From Gammaproteobacteria bacterium (GTDB lineage Bacteria > Pseudomonadota > Gammaproteobacteria > JAABTG01): a stretch of 64,000 nt of DNA. Shown in pieces: positions 29,136 to 37,764 of this stretch. Where the stretch lies: assembly GCA_034522055.1 (NCBI GenBank), contig JAXHLS010000002.1, forward strand, positions 2,809,549-2,873,548, written 5' to 3'. Position 1 is the stretch's first letter, and the number at the start of each line of letters is the position of its first letter. The notes beneath the pieces are model-generated. The model saw only the letters and a program-made list of their open reading frames with translations, searched no databases and was not told the DNA's origin. The translations under genes were made by a program, and so were the position numbers.

Positions 29136-29325
29136 TGTTATCTCCCTGGGCGCCAAGCGCCCTCCTTGATGTATCCCGACATATCGGCCCGCTCGAGCGT
29201 AGCTTGAACGGCGGCGCTTAACTCATGTTATCCGTGGGTCATGCATGTCAGATCGCCTCGCTGGGGCAGCCCGAATAGGGATCAATTCCCTATTAAGATC
29301 TAATAGAGAATTGCAACCAATTCTT

Positions 29326-30159
29326 TTACCCGAGCCCCCTCTTCACTCGCCTCAGCAGCCGTGCGCACTGGTGCCAGTTCTCGATGGCCTCCTCAGGCGT
29401 GCGCCCGCCCACCTCAAGACGCAGCGAGGTGTCGGCGCAGCAGTGCGGTTGAAGCCCATAACCGACGCGGCGCGTAACCTGGTAGACGGTGAACAGCGTG
29501 CTGTTGTCCTCGCGCTCCCAGGGTGCCACTCCCTGTTCCTTCTCCCGGCGAGTCGGCCTGTCCCTGCCCCTCCGGGAGAGGGGCCAGTCCACGTTCCAGC
29601 CCATAAACGGCACCACCTCCTGCACCGACAGGGAGTAGCCGACCAGGACGCCCCATAACCGCTCCTCGGTCAGCACACGCATGGCCCCCGCCAATGAATT
29701 GCGGTAGTACTCCTCGAAGGTATCGGGGCCGACCCCACCGTTTTCCGACACCTCGAACCGGATGGACAAGGTCGCGGGCAAATCCAGCCAGGACGCCGGC
29801 AGGCCCGGGAGAAAATCCCGGACCGAACGGTACGACTTGAACGGCGCGCTGCAGAGGATGTCCTCCACGGACTCCTCCTTCCCCGCGAAGCACACCCTGA
29901 ACAGAATGCTGGAGATGGCCCCCGGCTGGTGCTTCGGTGGGTCAAGCAGCAGGAGCAGCACCTCCGGCTGTGGATAATCGCCCTCCTCTACACCGCTTGG
30001 TGTGGCGGCCAAGCCCCAGACGCGGCCGTCCTGGGACTGCCCCAGCCAGTAATCAAGTTCAGTGTCCACGGGGACATCGGAAGGTGGTATGGCGAACCGC
30101 CAATCTCCAAGCGACGTCCCGAGCCCATGGATATCCGATTCTGGAAACATGATTTCCAT
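29326..30159 (-). CDS. Unknown 277-aa protein
   Basis: No family recognised. The sequence begins MEIMFPESDIHGLGTSLGDW and is rich in acidic and aromatic residues. It contains a Trp/Arg block (GWNVDWPLSRRGRDRPTRRE) and ends with a basic helix (CARLLRRVKRGLG). There is no signal peptide or membrane segment. It is 21 bp downstream of the next minus-strand gene, so both are probably one transcript. A cytosolic partner of the neighbouring protein is a reasonable guess from position only. Confidence 0.6.
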   Translation of the reverse strand: MEIMFPESDIHGLGTSLGDWRFAIPPSDVPVDTELDYWLGQSQDGRVWGLAATPSGVEEGDYPQPEVLLLLLDPPKHQPGAISSILFRVCFAGKEESVEDILCSAPFKSYRSVRDFLPGLPASWLDLPATLSIRFEVSENGGVGPDTFEEYYRNSLAGAMRVLTEERLWGVLVGYSLSVQEVVPFMGWNVDWPLSRRGRDRPTRREKEQGVAPWEREDNSTLFTVYQVTRRVGYGLQPHCCADTSLRLEVGGRTPEEAIENWHQCARLLRRVKRGLG

Positions 30160-30180
30160 TGCGTTCCTCCTTGTAGAAAG

Positions 30181-31233
30181 TCAAATCCCGATGATGCAGA
30201 TCCACTCTTCGTCTTCGTACATCTCCCGTAGCCCGGCGGCCAGGTCGCGGTACATCCGGGCCACGGCCGAGCCCTCCTCCAGCGCCCCTGCCGCGGCCTC
30301 CCAGTCGGCCGCCACGCGCAGGCCCAGGACCTTGGGCAGGTTGTTGTCCGTGTTGTACTCGTCGTAGCTCCGCAGGTGCCGCCTCACGGCGAAGTCGGCA
30401 ATGTGAAAGTCCTCCTCGGCGACGTAAAGGGCGCTCTCGTGCCAGTAGGTCCCGTCTCCGCGCCCGGGGCGAAGTTCCATGAAGCAGGTACTGGCAAACG
30501 CGGCGGTGCCCTTGAAGACTCGGTATCTTCCGGCGCCCGGGAGGGGCGTGACGTTGTCCGCCACGCTGCGCTCCCGGTCCGGCCGGGGCCCGGGTTGGCG
30601 CGGGTCCCGGGTGACAGCCTCAACCAGCTCGGGTCCCCACACCCGGGATGCCCAAGCCAGCGCCTGGACCTCATCGACGGTGCCGGCTGCCCAGAACGCC
30701 TCCCATGGCTGATCCTTCACCCGGACCGTCCACCACTCGACCAGTAGGGCCTCGGCCGCCTCGGGGGCCGGCCGGTCCGCCGGCATGGCGGCCACCGCTC
30801 GGTCACTGTACCCGTACCAGAAGCCCCCCTCGTGGGAGGCCACCAGGACGTACTGTTCGTACTCCGGCAGGTAGCCCAGGGTGTAGCCCTCCAGCGAGGG
30901 ATTGGGACCGCTGTCATGCCAACGCACCGCCAACAGGAACTGCGAGACCACTGGCGACGGGCGCATCCGTTCCACACGTCTCTCGTATGGCACCACCGCC
31001 TGCACCTGGTCCACCACCGGCGCGAGAACGAGGCGGGCGACGGCGTTGCTGATGCTCAAGTCATCGAACCTCCACTCCAGCGGATTCTCCTCGCCACCCA
31101 GCAGGTCGCTCCGACGCTCGGTCCGAGAGAAAAGGTGCAACCCGAGGTCGATGTCCGCGGCCCCCGGCGGGCGCGCCACCTCCAGGTAATCGCTGATGAT
31201 GGCGTGGTCGATGACATCGAATTGACTGGACAT
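30181..31233 (-). CDS. Unknown 350-aa protein
   Basis: The start ATG at 31233 (MSSQFDVIDHAIISDYLEVA) is preferred over one 39 bp upstream, because the upstream one lies inside the preceding gene and GAGAGAAAG precedes 31233. No known domain is recognised. The protein is cytosolic-looking, acidic and rich in Trp/Tyr (EGGFWYGYSDRAV, LLVEWWTVRVKDQPWEAFW). It follows the 74-aa gene after 11 bp. It has no obvious catalytic motif. The cluster of three unknown genes together may form a small module. Confidence 0.6.
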   Translation of the reverse strand: MSSQFDVIDHAIISDYLEVARPPGAADIDLGLHLFSRTERRSDLLGGEENPLEWRFDDLSISNAVARLVLAPVVDQVQAVVPYERRVERMRPSPVVSQFLLAVRWHDSGPNPSLEGYTLGYLPEYEQYVLVASHEGGFWYGYSDRAVAAMPADRPAPEAAEALLVEWWTVRVKDQPWEAFWAAGTVDEVQALAWASRVWGPELVEAVTRDPRQPGPRPDRERSVADNVTPLPGAGRYRVFKGTAAFASTCFMELRPGRGDGTYWHESALYVAEEDFHIADFAVRRHLRSYDEYNTDNNLPKVLGLRVAADWEAAAGALEEGSAVARMYRDLAAGLREMYEDEEWICIIGI

Positions 31234-31244
31234 GGCTTTCTCTC

Positions 31245-31469
31245 TCACGCGCTCACCATCGCCACGTCGCATGAGGTCTCCTCCTCATCGAAGTCCGGCC
31301 GGCGCAACTGGTGGGGCTCACAGCGGAACATCGGCCCGCCCAACACATGGACCCAGTACTCCGCGCCGTGGTCAAGGAGCGCTATAACGTGGGCGTGGAC
31401 GCCGTCGTAACGGAAGTAATGGTCGGGGTATTGGAGGATGACGAGGTCACCGACGGCAAACTCAGGCAT
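31245..31469 (-). CDS. Small unknown protein, beta-barrel-like (74 aa)
   Basis: Begins MPEFAVGDLVILQYPDHYFR. The pattern FAVGDLVILQ...VHAHVIALLDHG suggests a small KOW/SH3-like barrel that could bind nucleic acid or protein. The assignment is structural guesswork. It is the first gene of the minus-strand unknown cluster, in front of the 350-aa gene, and downstream of a terminator of the preceding operon. Confidence 0.55.
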   Translation of the reverse strand: MPEFAVGDLVILQYPDHYFRYDGVHAHVIALLDHGAEYWVHVLGGPMFRCEPHQLRRPDFDEEETSCDVAMVSA

Positions 31470-31570
31470 GGTTCGACTCCTTGGACTCCCCGGTCAGATA
31501 CCCGCGCAAGCGGGCCCGGGGGAGAAGTCGGACCGCTGACGCTTTAGCAAGTACTTGTTATCCCGCCCCT

Positions 31571-31687
31571 GCAAGCTGTCGCTTCAAATCGGCGGCACAA
31601 AAAAACCCGTTCGGCGCAGCCAGAACGGGTGTCTTCCGCTTTAGCTGCATTTATAAAGCGCCCGCAAGCTGTCGGCTCAAATCGGCG
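31571..31687. repeat. 24-bp imperfect direct repeat around a terminator
   Basis: GCAAGCTGTCG..TCAAATCGGCG occurs at 31571-31594 and 31664-31687 with two mismatches, 69 bp apart. The terminator hairpin (31599-31630) lies between the copies. The remaining bases from 31470 to 31992 hold no supported gene. Confidence 0.6.
31599..31630 (-). terminator. Rho-independent terminator of the helicase operon
   Basis: On the minus strand ACCCGTTC-N10-GAACGGGT (8-bp perfect stem) is followed by seven T residues. It lies about 360 bp after the stop of the NERD helicase gene, so it can end the druE-helicase transcript as it was before the rearrangement. Confidence 0.8.
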
Positions 31688-31992
31688 CTGATAGGAATGT
31701 TAGCAAGGTGGGGTCAGGGAAACAAGAGACGGCGTTCACAATCTGGTTCACGCTGGAAGCTCTTCAAGAACTGTTCGGGCTTCACGCCATTGCTCGCGCG
31801 AGAGCTATACGCTCAAGGTGATGTCAATCTCCGGCTTTGAAGTCTCCCTTGGGCTGAAGCAGGCACAAACGCAGGAATACGAAGCTCCCTACAAACAGTA
31901 CTTTATTGGGCTGTTGGCCACCTGGCATTTGTGTTCGTTTAGGCCGTTTGAGCGGGTTGGTGCACCAGATGGCTGTATCCCTGAGCAATGCC

Positions 31993-33873
31993 TCAAGTGG
32001 GATTCGTAACCTCCGCCTTCGGTGCCGCCCCGGGCTCCTCGGCGTTCACCAGCTGCCGCAGAAACTCCGTTTCCCTGTGGCTGGTAACCAGCAGCTTGTC
32101 CATGGCGCGGGTCATCGCCACGTAGAGGAGCTTGGCCTCTACCGCCGCGTCCTCTCCCTCATCCGACATGTAGCCGACACCCGCCACGGCCACGAGCGGG
32201 AACTCCAGGCCCTTGCTGCTGTGCATGGTCATCAGCTTCACGTCCTCCTGCCGCGGACGAAAGCGCTTCCTGTCCTGTGAGGAGCCCAGCCACTGGACGG
32301 GCACCCCGGCCTTGGCCAGGGCCTCTGACAGTACCTTGCCCATCCAGGTCTTGCGGTAGGTGATGCACATGGACGACCAGGGTAAGTCCTGCTCGTCACG
32401 AATACGGCGGAACAGACTGGCGATATAGCGGGCCTCGGCCTCGAAGCTCTCGAATACCCTGACCACAGGCGCGGGGCCGTGGCGACCCGCGGACTCCGGG
32501 GTGACCAGCGGAACATGGTCGTCGTCGGCATCCCCAGGGTTGAGGTAGCGACAGGCGAAGTGGTAGGCGAAACGCAGTATCTCCTCGGTGTTCCGGTAGT
32601 TGAGCTTGAGCACCGTGGTGCGGCCACGGGCGTGGATGCCTACGCTGGACAGGCTGAAGTCCAGGCGTGACCGTTTCGAGTAGATGGACTGGGCGTCGTC
32701 GTACAGGAGCAGCAACGAGTTGGTCTCAGGGTCCACCATCCCGGTGGCGAGCTTCAGCCAGTCGGGCTCGAAGTCATGGCCTTCGTCGATGAGAACCGCG
32801 CCGTACTGCCCGCTCGGAATGGCGCCGCGCTCCACCGCCGCGATAACACGCTGGACCAGCTCTTCCACGTAGTCCCCTCGGGGGGCTGGCCGGGCCACGT
32901 GATAGGTCCGTAGCTGCGCGCCGCACCAGTCATGAAAGTGATACACGTTGACCCGGTTGGCCACCCCACGCTCGTCCATCAGGTCCCGGAGGCGCGCCGC
33001 CAGGGTGATGTTGAAGCAGAGCACCAGGATGGGCTTGTGCATCAGCTTGGCGAGGTAGAGGCAGCGGTAGGCCAGGATCAGTGTCTTGCCCGAACCCGAG
33101 ACCCCGTGTATCACCCGGTGCCCCTCCCCCAGACTGCGGGAAAGCAGCTCCTGCTGCATGTCCATCACCTTGACGATGTCGGGCACCAGCGCCTCAACGC
33201 TCTCGGTGCCGGGCTCGCTGGGAAAGAGGTTGCCCTGCGCGTCCCCGTCGATTCGTACCTCGGGGAACAGGTGCCAACGAATGCGGTCGATCTGAGGCAG
33301 CGTGAGTGGCGTCGGGAACTGCACGCTGAACATGTTCCACAAGCGGGTCTGGAACGCCTCGGGATCGACGCTCTCCGTCATCTCATCCCGACAGAGGGTC
33401 TGATGCTCGGGCAGCACCTCCCCAAGATCGCTGGACTCGAACTGACGGCGGGTGATGTTGCTCAGTACCACACCATAGCCGTAGGGGAAGGCGAGACGAC
33501 CTTGATACCGACCCGCCTGGACCACCAGCTGCGGGTCTCTCTCCAGCCGCTGTACGAGAAGGTAGGCGCACTGGCGAACCTGCTGCAGGGGATTACTGAC
33601 GGTCTTCAGACCGCTGGAGGTGGTGATAGTGGCTGTCGCGGAGTCGATTCGATGTATGGTGTCGAGCTTCCAGTCCTTGACCTCCAGCAACAGCAGGCCG
33701 CGGGCGGGATGCAGGATGATGAAATCCGAGTAGCGCTGCCGCTTGCCAACCGGTATCTCGTACCAGCACAGGTAGTCATCCTCGAGGTGGCTGCCCAGAC
33801 GCCACGCAAAACGCTTCTCGCCAGCCTGCATGCGGCCGACGCAACTGTTGAGCGTGGGTATAAGGGTGGCCAT
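31993..33873 (-). CDS. NERD-domain / UvrD-type helicase
   Basis: A 626-aa fusion. Residues about 20-140 form a nuclease-related (NERD) domain with a PD-(D/E)XK-like set: D50 (QRYSDFIILH), E64 and K66 (LLLLEVKDWK). A superfamily 1 helicase follows: Walker A GVSGSGKTLILAYR (about 257-270), Walker B AVLIDEGHDFEPDW, motif IV/V-type LMTMHSSKGLEFPLVAV and motif VI LYVAMTRAMDKLLV. NERD-helicase fusions are common in phage-defence loci and DNA processing. It follows the other helicase gene by 49 bp on the same strand and is followed by a terminator. The start ATG (33873) is supported by this spacing. Confidence 0.88.
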   Translation of the reverse strand: MATLIPTLNSCVGRMQAGEKRFAWRLGSHLEDDYLCWYEIPVGKRQRYSDFIILHPARGLLLLEVKDWKLDTIHRIDSATATITTSSGLKTVSNPLQQVRQCAYLLVQRLERDPQLVVQAGRYQGRLAFPYGYGVVLSNITRRQFESSDLGEVLPEHQTLCRDEMTESVDPEAFQTRLWNMFSVQFPTPLTLPQIDRIRWHLFPEVRIDGDAQGNLFPSEPGTESVEALVPDIVKVMDMQQELLSRSLGEGHRVIHGVSGSGKTLILAYRCLYLAKLMHKPILVLCFNITLAARLRDLMDERGVANRVNVYHFHDWCGAQLRTYHVARPAPRGDYVEELVQRVIAAVERGAIPSGQYGAVLIDEGHDFEPDWLKLATGMVDPETNSLLLLYDDAQSIYSKRSRLDFSLSSVGIHARGRTTVLKLNYRNTEEILRFAYHFACRYLNPGDADDDHVPLVTPESAGRHGPAPVVRVFESFEAEARYIASLFRRIRDEQDLPWSSMCITYRKTWMGKVLSEALAKAGVPVQWLGSSQDRKRFRPRQEDVKLMTMHSSKGLEFPLVAVAGVGYMSDEGEDAAVEAKLLYVAMTRAMDKLLVTSHRETEFLRQLVNAEEPGAAPKAEVTNPT

Positions 33874-33922
33874 CGCTGATCGTCGCTACCAGTGAAGACA
33901 GGCTTAGGCCGTCACCGGCCAG

Positions 33923-35995
33923 TCAGTAAGTGAGATCGTCAAGGAACTCAGAGGCCGGCTCGACAGCCGTTACCAGGAGCTGATCCCTGGCACGCGTACA
34001 GGCAACGTAGAGCAGATGCCGTTCCGTGTCATACACCTCCTCCAGATCCGCATCATCGGCTACGGACTCAATGCGCTCCTGCAGTGGCAGGACCTCATCG
34101 TCGCAGGCCATCACTGCGACGGCGCGAAATTCCAGCCCCTTTGCCAAGTGCATCGTGCCGATGGATGCGCGGCTATTGGTGACCGCCAGGCGTTCATCCA
34201 GAACGTTGTGGGAAATCCCCGCCCGGGCCACGGCCGCCTTTGCGTGTCCAAGCTGGGCGCCGGAACGAACGAAAACACCAATCTCATGGGGTAATACGCC
34301 CTCGGCAACCCGGAGACTCAGCCAGGTGGCGACGGCCTCCTGCTCCTCCTCGCTGCTGTTGAATACTTGAACCGTGGGTTGCGGTCCGTTGAAGACCGAC
34401 ACGGTGTCCCGCCGATTGTCGGTGTTGCCATCTACGTCTGCGACCTCTGGGCCAAGAAGCCGGTCGGCCTGGGCCCTAATCTGGTGGGAGGTGCGGTAGT
34501 TCACTCGCAGGGCGTGGGAGCGGCCACGGATCTCCACGCCCAGCGACTTCCATGAAAACGGCGTACGGAAGATGCGCTGTCCGAGGTCACCCGCGAAGAA
34601 TAAGCCGTTGGCACGCTCCCCGGCCAAGGCCGCAAGGAACCGGAGCTGTTGAACGCCAATGTCCTGTGCCTCGTCGACCACAGCAAAGTCGTACAGGGGG
34701 TGGCGGCGGCGGGCCAGGTGCTCGGCCAGCCTGCTGAACATCTTGGCTCGCGTGACCAGTCCCGCCGATTCCAGCCTTTTGGAGACCTGCTCGAACATTG
34801 ACCAGAGCTCGGCACGCTGCTGCTCGGGAAGACGGGTCTTGCGCCCAAGGCGGCGCACATCGCGGTAGGCCTCCCAGGAAGATAGCTGCCAGGCGTCCAC
34901 AACGTCCTCCCATTCGCCAAGGAGAAAACGCATGCTGAACCCGGCACCCGACCCTGTGTCGACGGCATCGCGTAGTATCTCAATAATCGTCTCCCGGGTG
35001 GCGAGCCTGAGTGCCCCAACCTGTGACGCGTAGAGACGCTCGCCGACCCGGTCTATGGCTTCGACCTCGATACGCTCACTAAGGCGAGGCTCGTGGTCTA
35101 TCAAACGACGCAGTTTGATCCTGAGCAGGTTGGCCAAGGGACCGGAGAATGTGGTCAGCAGGACCCTGGCGTCAGGAGAGTTCCGAGCGAGATGAACCGC
35201 CCGGTGCAGAGCCACGATGGTCTTACCCGTACCTGCAGTTCCCGATACCCGCGCAGGGCCATTGTAGTCCTTCTCCACCATTGCCCGCTGGGCTGGGTGC
35301 AGAAAGACGGTCCATTTCTCCCAGGGATAATCAAGCGCCCGGGCCAGCTCGTCGGCATCGGCCATGACACGAAAGCGCCGCCTGGCGTCAGGATGCTCGA
35401 AAGGATCAATGGATTGAGTGGGGAAGCCGATCGTTTGCGGCACACTCCCGGTGGCCAGCTCAAGCAACGCCTCCGAGGCCTCGGCTGGGAGATGGTCGGC
35501 GAGCGCAAGGAGGCCGTCCTCGTCAACTTGGCGGATGTCCTCCAGCCAATCAGCGGGCACGCCGTAACCGAGGAGATCCTCATCGGAGACGTGGCCGAAC
35601 AGCGCCGGCTTGGATGCCACCACCTCTTCGCTGGCGACGTACTTGGGTACCTTGATCTCCTCGAAGGTCTCACGTACCTCCACGAGCTGCGCCGCCCCCG
35701 TCTTGGGATGGGTCTCCAGACGACGGCGCTCTGCCCACTGGTAGGCCTTGTCATGGTGATCGACGTAGCACAGCAGCAGGCTATCGGGCGCGCGGTGAAC
35801 GATAACGCGGAGATCCCTGCTGACCCGCACCGACCAGAAGTTCGGATCCCTGGCCCCGCTCAGTTTGTGGAACTTCATCCCCGGGTTGGCGGGGTTCAGC
35901 TGGAGATCGAAAGCCGTTGTCTTGACGGCCTTCTGTTCCTCCCCAGCCAACTTGGAAAGGCTGTCGGTAAAGGTGTCTGCAATTCGAAAATTCAT
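33923..35995 (-). CDS. ParE/RelE-like domain fused to a UvrD-type helicase
   Basis: A 690-aa protein. Residues 1-95 resemble a RelE/ParE-type toxin fold (MNFRIADTFTDSLSKLAGEE; FWSVRVSRDLRVIVHR; LLLCYVDHHDKAYQWAERR). An SF1 helicase follows: Walker A VSGTAGTGKTIVALHRAV (about 250-267), DEAQDIGVQQLRFL, GTMHLAKGLEFRAVAV and LLYVACTRARDQLLV. This fusion is a known family of UvrD-like proteins; whether the N-terminal fold still acts as an RNase or only as a recruiting domain is unknown. Its ATG (35995) overlaps the druE stop (TGA 35994-35992), strong evidence for co-translation with druE. Confidence 0.9.
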   Translation of the reverse strand: MNFRIADTFTDSLSKLAGEEQKAVKTTAFDLQLNPANPGMKFHKLSGARDPNFWSVRVSRDLRVIVHRAPDSLLLCYVDHHDKAYQWAERRRLETHPKTGAAQLVEVRETFEEIKVPKYVASEEVVASKPALFGHVSDEDLLGYGVPADWLEDIRQVDEDGLLALADHLPAEASEALLELATGSVPQTIGFPTQSIDPFEHPDARRRFRVMADADELARALDYPWEKWTVFLHPAQRAMVEKDYNGPARVSGTAGTGKTIVALHRAVHLARNSPDARVLLTTFSGPLANLLRIKLRRLIDHEPRLSERIEVEAIDRVGERLYASQVGALRLATRETIIEILRDAVDTGSGAGFSMRFLLGEWEDVVDAWQLSSWEAYRDVRRLGRKTRLPEQQRAELWSMFEQVSKRLESAGLVTRAKMFSRLAEHLARRRHPLYDFAVVDEAQDIGVQQLRFLAALAGERANGLFFAGDLGQRIFRTPFSWKSLGVEIRGRSHALRVNYRTSHQIRAQADRLLGPEVADVDGNTDNRRDTVSVFNGPQPTVQVFNSSEEEQEAVATWLSLRVAEGVLPHEIGVFVRSGAQLGHAKAAVARAGISHNVLDERLAVTNSRASIGTMHLAKGLEFRAVAVMACDDEVLPLQERIESVADDADLEEVYDTERHLLYVACTRARDQLLVTAVEPASEFLDDLTY

Positions 35996-36507
35996 CGAAC
36001 CTTCAGGAATATTTGAGTAGGCAACCGCCCTCCTTCAATCGGCACCGACAGCTCCGCTAAACGAGCACCTTTCTCATCAACGTCTTCTCCCATCAGGTTG
36101 AAGGCGCTGGCCCTCCGATCATTTAAGGTGGCTACGCGCCAATATGAAATACCTTGGTCAAGTCGTATGGCTAGAGTCCTTCCCGATGACCATCGTGTAT
36201 TAAGCAACCGGCTATGTCCCACCTTTGAAGTATCTGCGGCCTCAATCGACGCACTAATACCGACGTAGTCGAACATCGCCTCTGCCGTACGGTCACGCGT
36301 ACCCATGTTTGGCCAATCAGACCACAACGTCCCCCGCGTTCTGTTGTCTCCCCCAGCCCGTTTATGCGTAGTTAGGATTTTGAACTCATCTACGGACCAC
36401 CGTCCCAGTCCAATGCGATCCCGCAGGGCGACTATGATTTCCCCCAATAGAGCCAGCGATATTGGAGTGAACAGGTATCGATCCTGATACTCGATGCCGA
36501 CTAGATC
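35992..36507 (-). pseudogene. druE: druE-like helicase, C-terminal fragment, displaced about 20 kb
   Basis: Reading VGIEYQDRYLFTPISLALLG to the stop FLKVR. In frame it continues from LLNDEEQDL of the fragment at 15708-15874 once a TAGATC duplicate is dropped (15708-15713 and 36502-36507). It therefore supplies the last 170 residues of DruE. The stop overlaps the next helicase's ATG. The open frame that seems to run into IS copy 3 (to 36588) is an artefact of the element's end. Confidence 0.9.
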
Positions 36508-36532
36508 CTCAAGAGTCCCGAGTTCTCGGCGG

Positions 36533-36886
36533 TTATTGCTCCCCGTACTGACCCTCGAGCTCGTCGAGCCAGTCTTCGGTGAGCGCATCGAGTTCGTCTA
36601 GTTGTTCCCGGGAGTAATCTTCCGGGGCGTAGTGCTCGAGCCAGGAGATCAGGAAGCTCGTAATACGCTCACGAGGGAAGTCCGGATACGCCTTCTGTAT
36701 GCATTCGATGGACTGATCGAAGCTGAGGCGTTGGGCCTCGGGCCAGATGATCTCGCGTCGTCCGGGATCGAGCTGCACGTCGTCCATGAGCGCCCAGAGA
36801 GCGTCTGAAACTTCGATGGAGCGTTGGCCCTGGGACGAGCCCATGTAGTCGAGTAGCCCGCCGGCGAAGGGATGCTTCTCACTCAT
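36533..36886 (-). CDS. Acidic 117-aa protein of the methyltransferase IS (copy 3)
   Basis: Identical at protein level to the copy 1 protein (MSEKHPFAGGLLDYMGSSQG to EGQYGEQ). Divergent from the methyltransferase, with the same TTGACA promoter and palindrome between them. Unknown function; see the copy 1 entry for the sequence features. Confidence 0.75.
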   Translation of the reverse strand: MSEKHPFAGGLLDYMGSSQGQRSIEVSDALWALMDDVQLDPGRREIIWPEAQRLSFDQSIECIQKAYPDFPRERITSFLISWLEHYAPEDYSREQLDELDALTEDWLDELEGQYGEQ

Positions 36887-37018
36887 GTCGATAGCATAAC
36901 ACTGGCGGACGTTCGATCATCAGGTACGCAAGGCGCTGCCGCCGAGTCATCGATGTCGTTTGACACCCTAGCTGAATGAAGCTAGTCTGCTGGTCGTCAC
37001 GGACACGGATCGGCAGCG

Positions 37019-37708
37019 ATGGGCAGCTACTTCGGATCGAAGGCGACGTCGGGTTTGTGCCAGGCGATCATCGCCCTGATGCCGCCCCACGACACCTACA
37101 TCGAGAGCCACCTCGGCGGCGGGGCGATCATGCAACGCAAGCCGCCGGCGCTCGTCAACATCGGCATCGACCGCAATCGGCGAGCACTCGCGAAGTTCGA
37201 ATGCCCCTATCCGGTCGAGCTGGTGCATGGTTGCGCGCACCGATTCCTGGCCGAGTATGCGTATCGGGGGCGAGAGCTCATCTACTGCGACCCGCCCTAT
37301 CTGCAGCCGACCCGCCGCGGCGAGCGCCGATACCGTTTCGACTACGAAGAGCACGACCACGTGGCGTTGCTCGAGCTGCTCAAGCGCCTGCCCTGTCACG
37401 TGATCCTCTCCGGCTACCCCTCGGCGCTCTACGACGAGCGGCTGGCCGGGTGGCGCAGCCTCGAGCTTCAGGTGATGAACCAGGCGGGCGTCGTCACCGA
37501 GAAGCTGTGGTTCAACTTCAGCGTCGAGCGCCTGCACTGGGCGCGCTATGCGGGCAAGAACTTCACGGACCGCCAACGCATCAAGCGCAAGGCGGTGAGC
37601 TGGGCCCGCCGCTACGAGGCCATGCCGCCCGCCGAGCGCCTGGCGGTGCTCTCGGCCGTGATGGCCGTGGAAGTCCAGGAGCCCGAGCCCGGCACGCCTT
37701 CTCCATAA
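37019..37708 (+). CDS. D12-class DNA adenine methyltransferase carried by the IS (copy 3)
   Basis: 229 aa, identical to copy 1 except R in place of C in LLELLKRLPCHV. DPPY and the N-terminal FGSK are intact. Because this copy's transposase is frameshifted while its methyltransferase is not, the methyltransferase may be under separate selection, or too little time has passed. Confidence 0.88.
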   Translation: MGSYFGSKATSGLCQAIIALMPPHDTYIESHLGGGAIMQRKPPALVNIGIDRNRRALAKFECPYPVELVHGCAHRFLAEYAYRGRELIYCDPPYLQPTRRGERRYRFDYEEHDHVALLELLKRLPCHVILSGYPSALYDERLAGWRSLELQVMNQAGVVTEKLWFNFSVERLHWARYAGKNFTDRQRIKRKAVSWARRYEAMPPAERLAVLSAVMAVEVQEPEPGTPSP

Positions 37709-37764
37709 CCGGCCCCGCGCGGTGGGCCAAATCACCGTTTCATTCACTTCATGGGAGGTGGACG

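Noticed and set aside
31818-32009. 63-aa plus-strand ORF overlapping the NERD helicase end
   Set aside because: Overlaps a well-supported gene on the other strand and shows no recognisable motif.
36508-36588. The druE C-terminal fragment seeming to start inside IS copy 3
   Set aside because: The bases come from the IS end; the native frame begins at the TAGATC junction.
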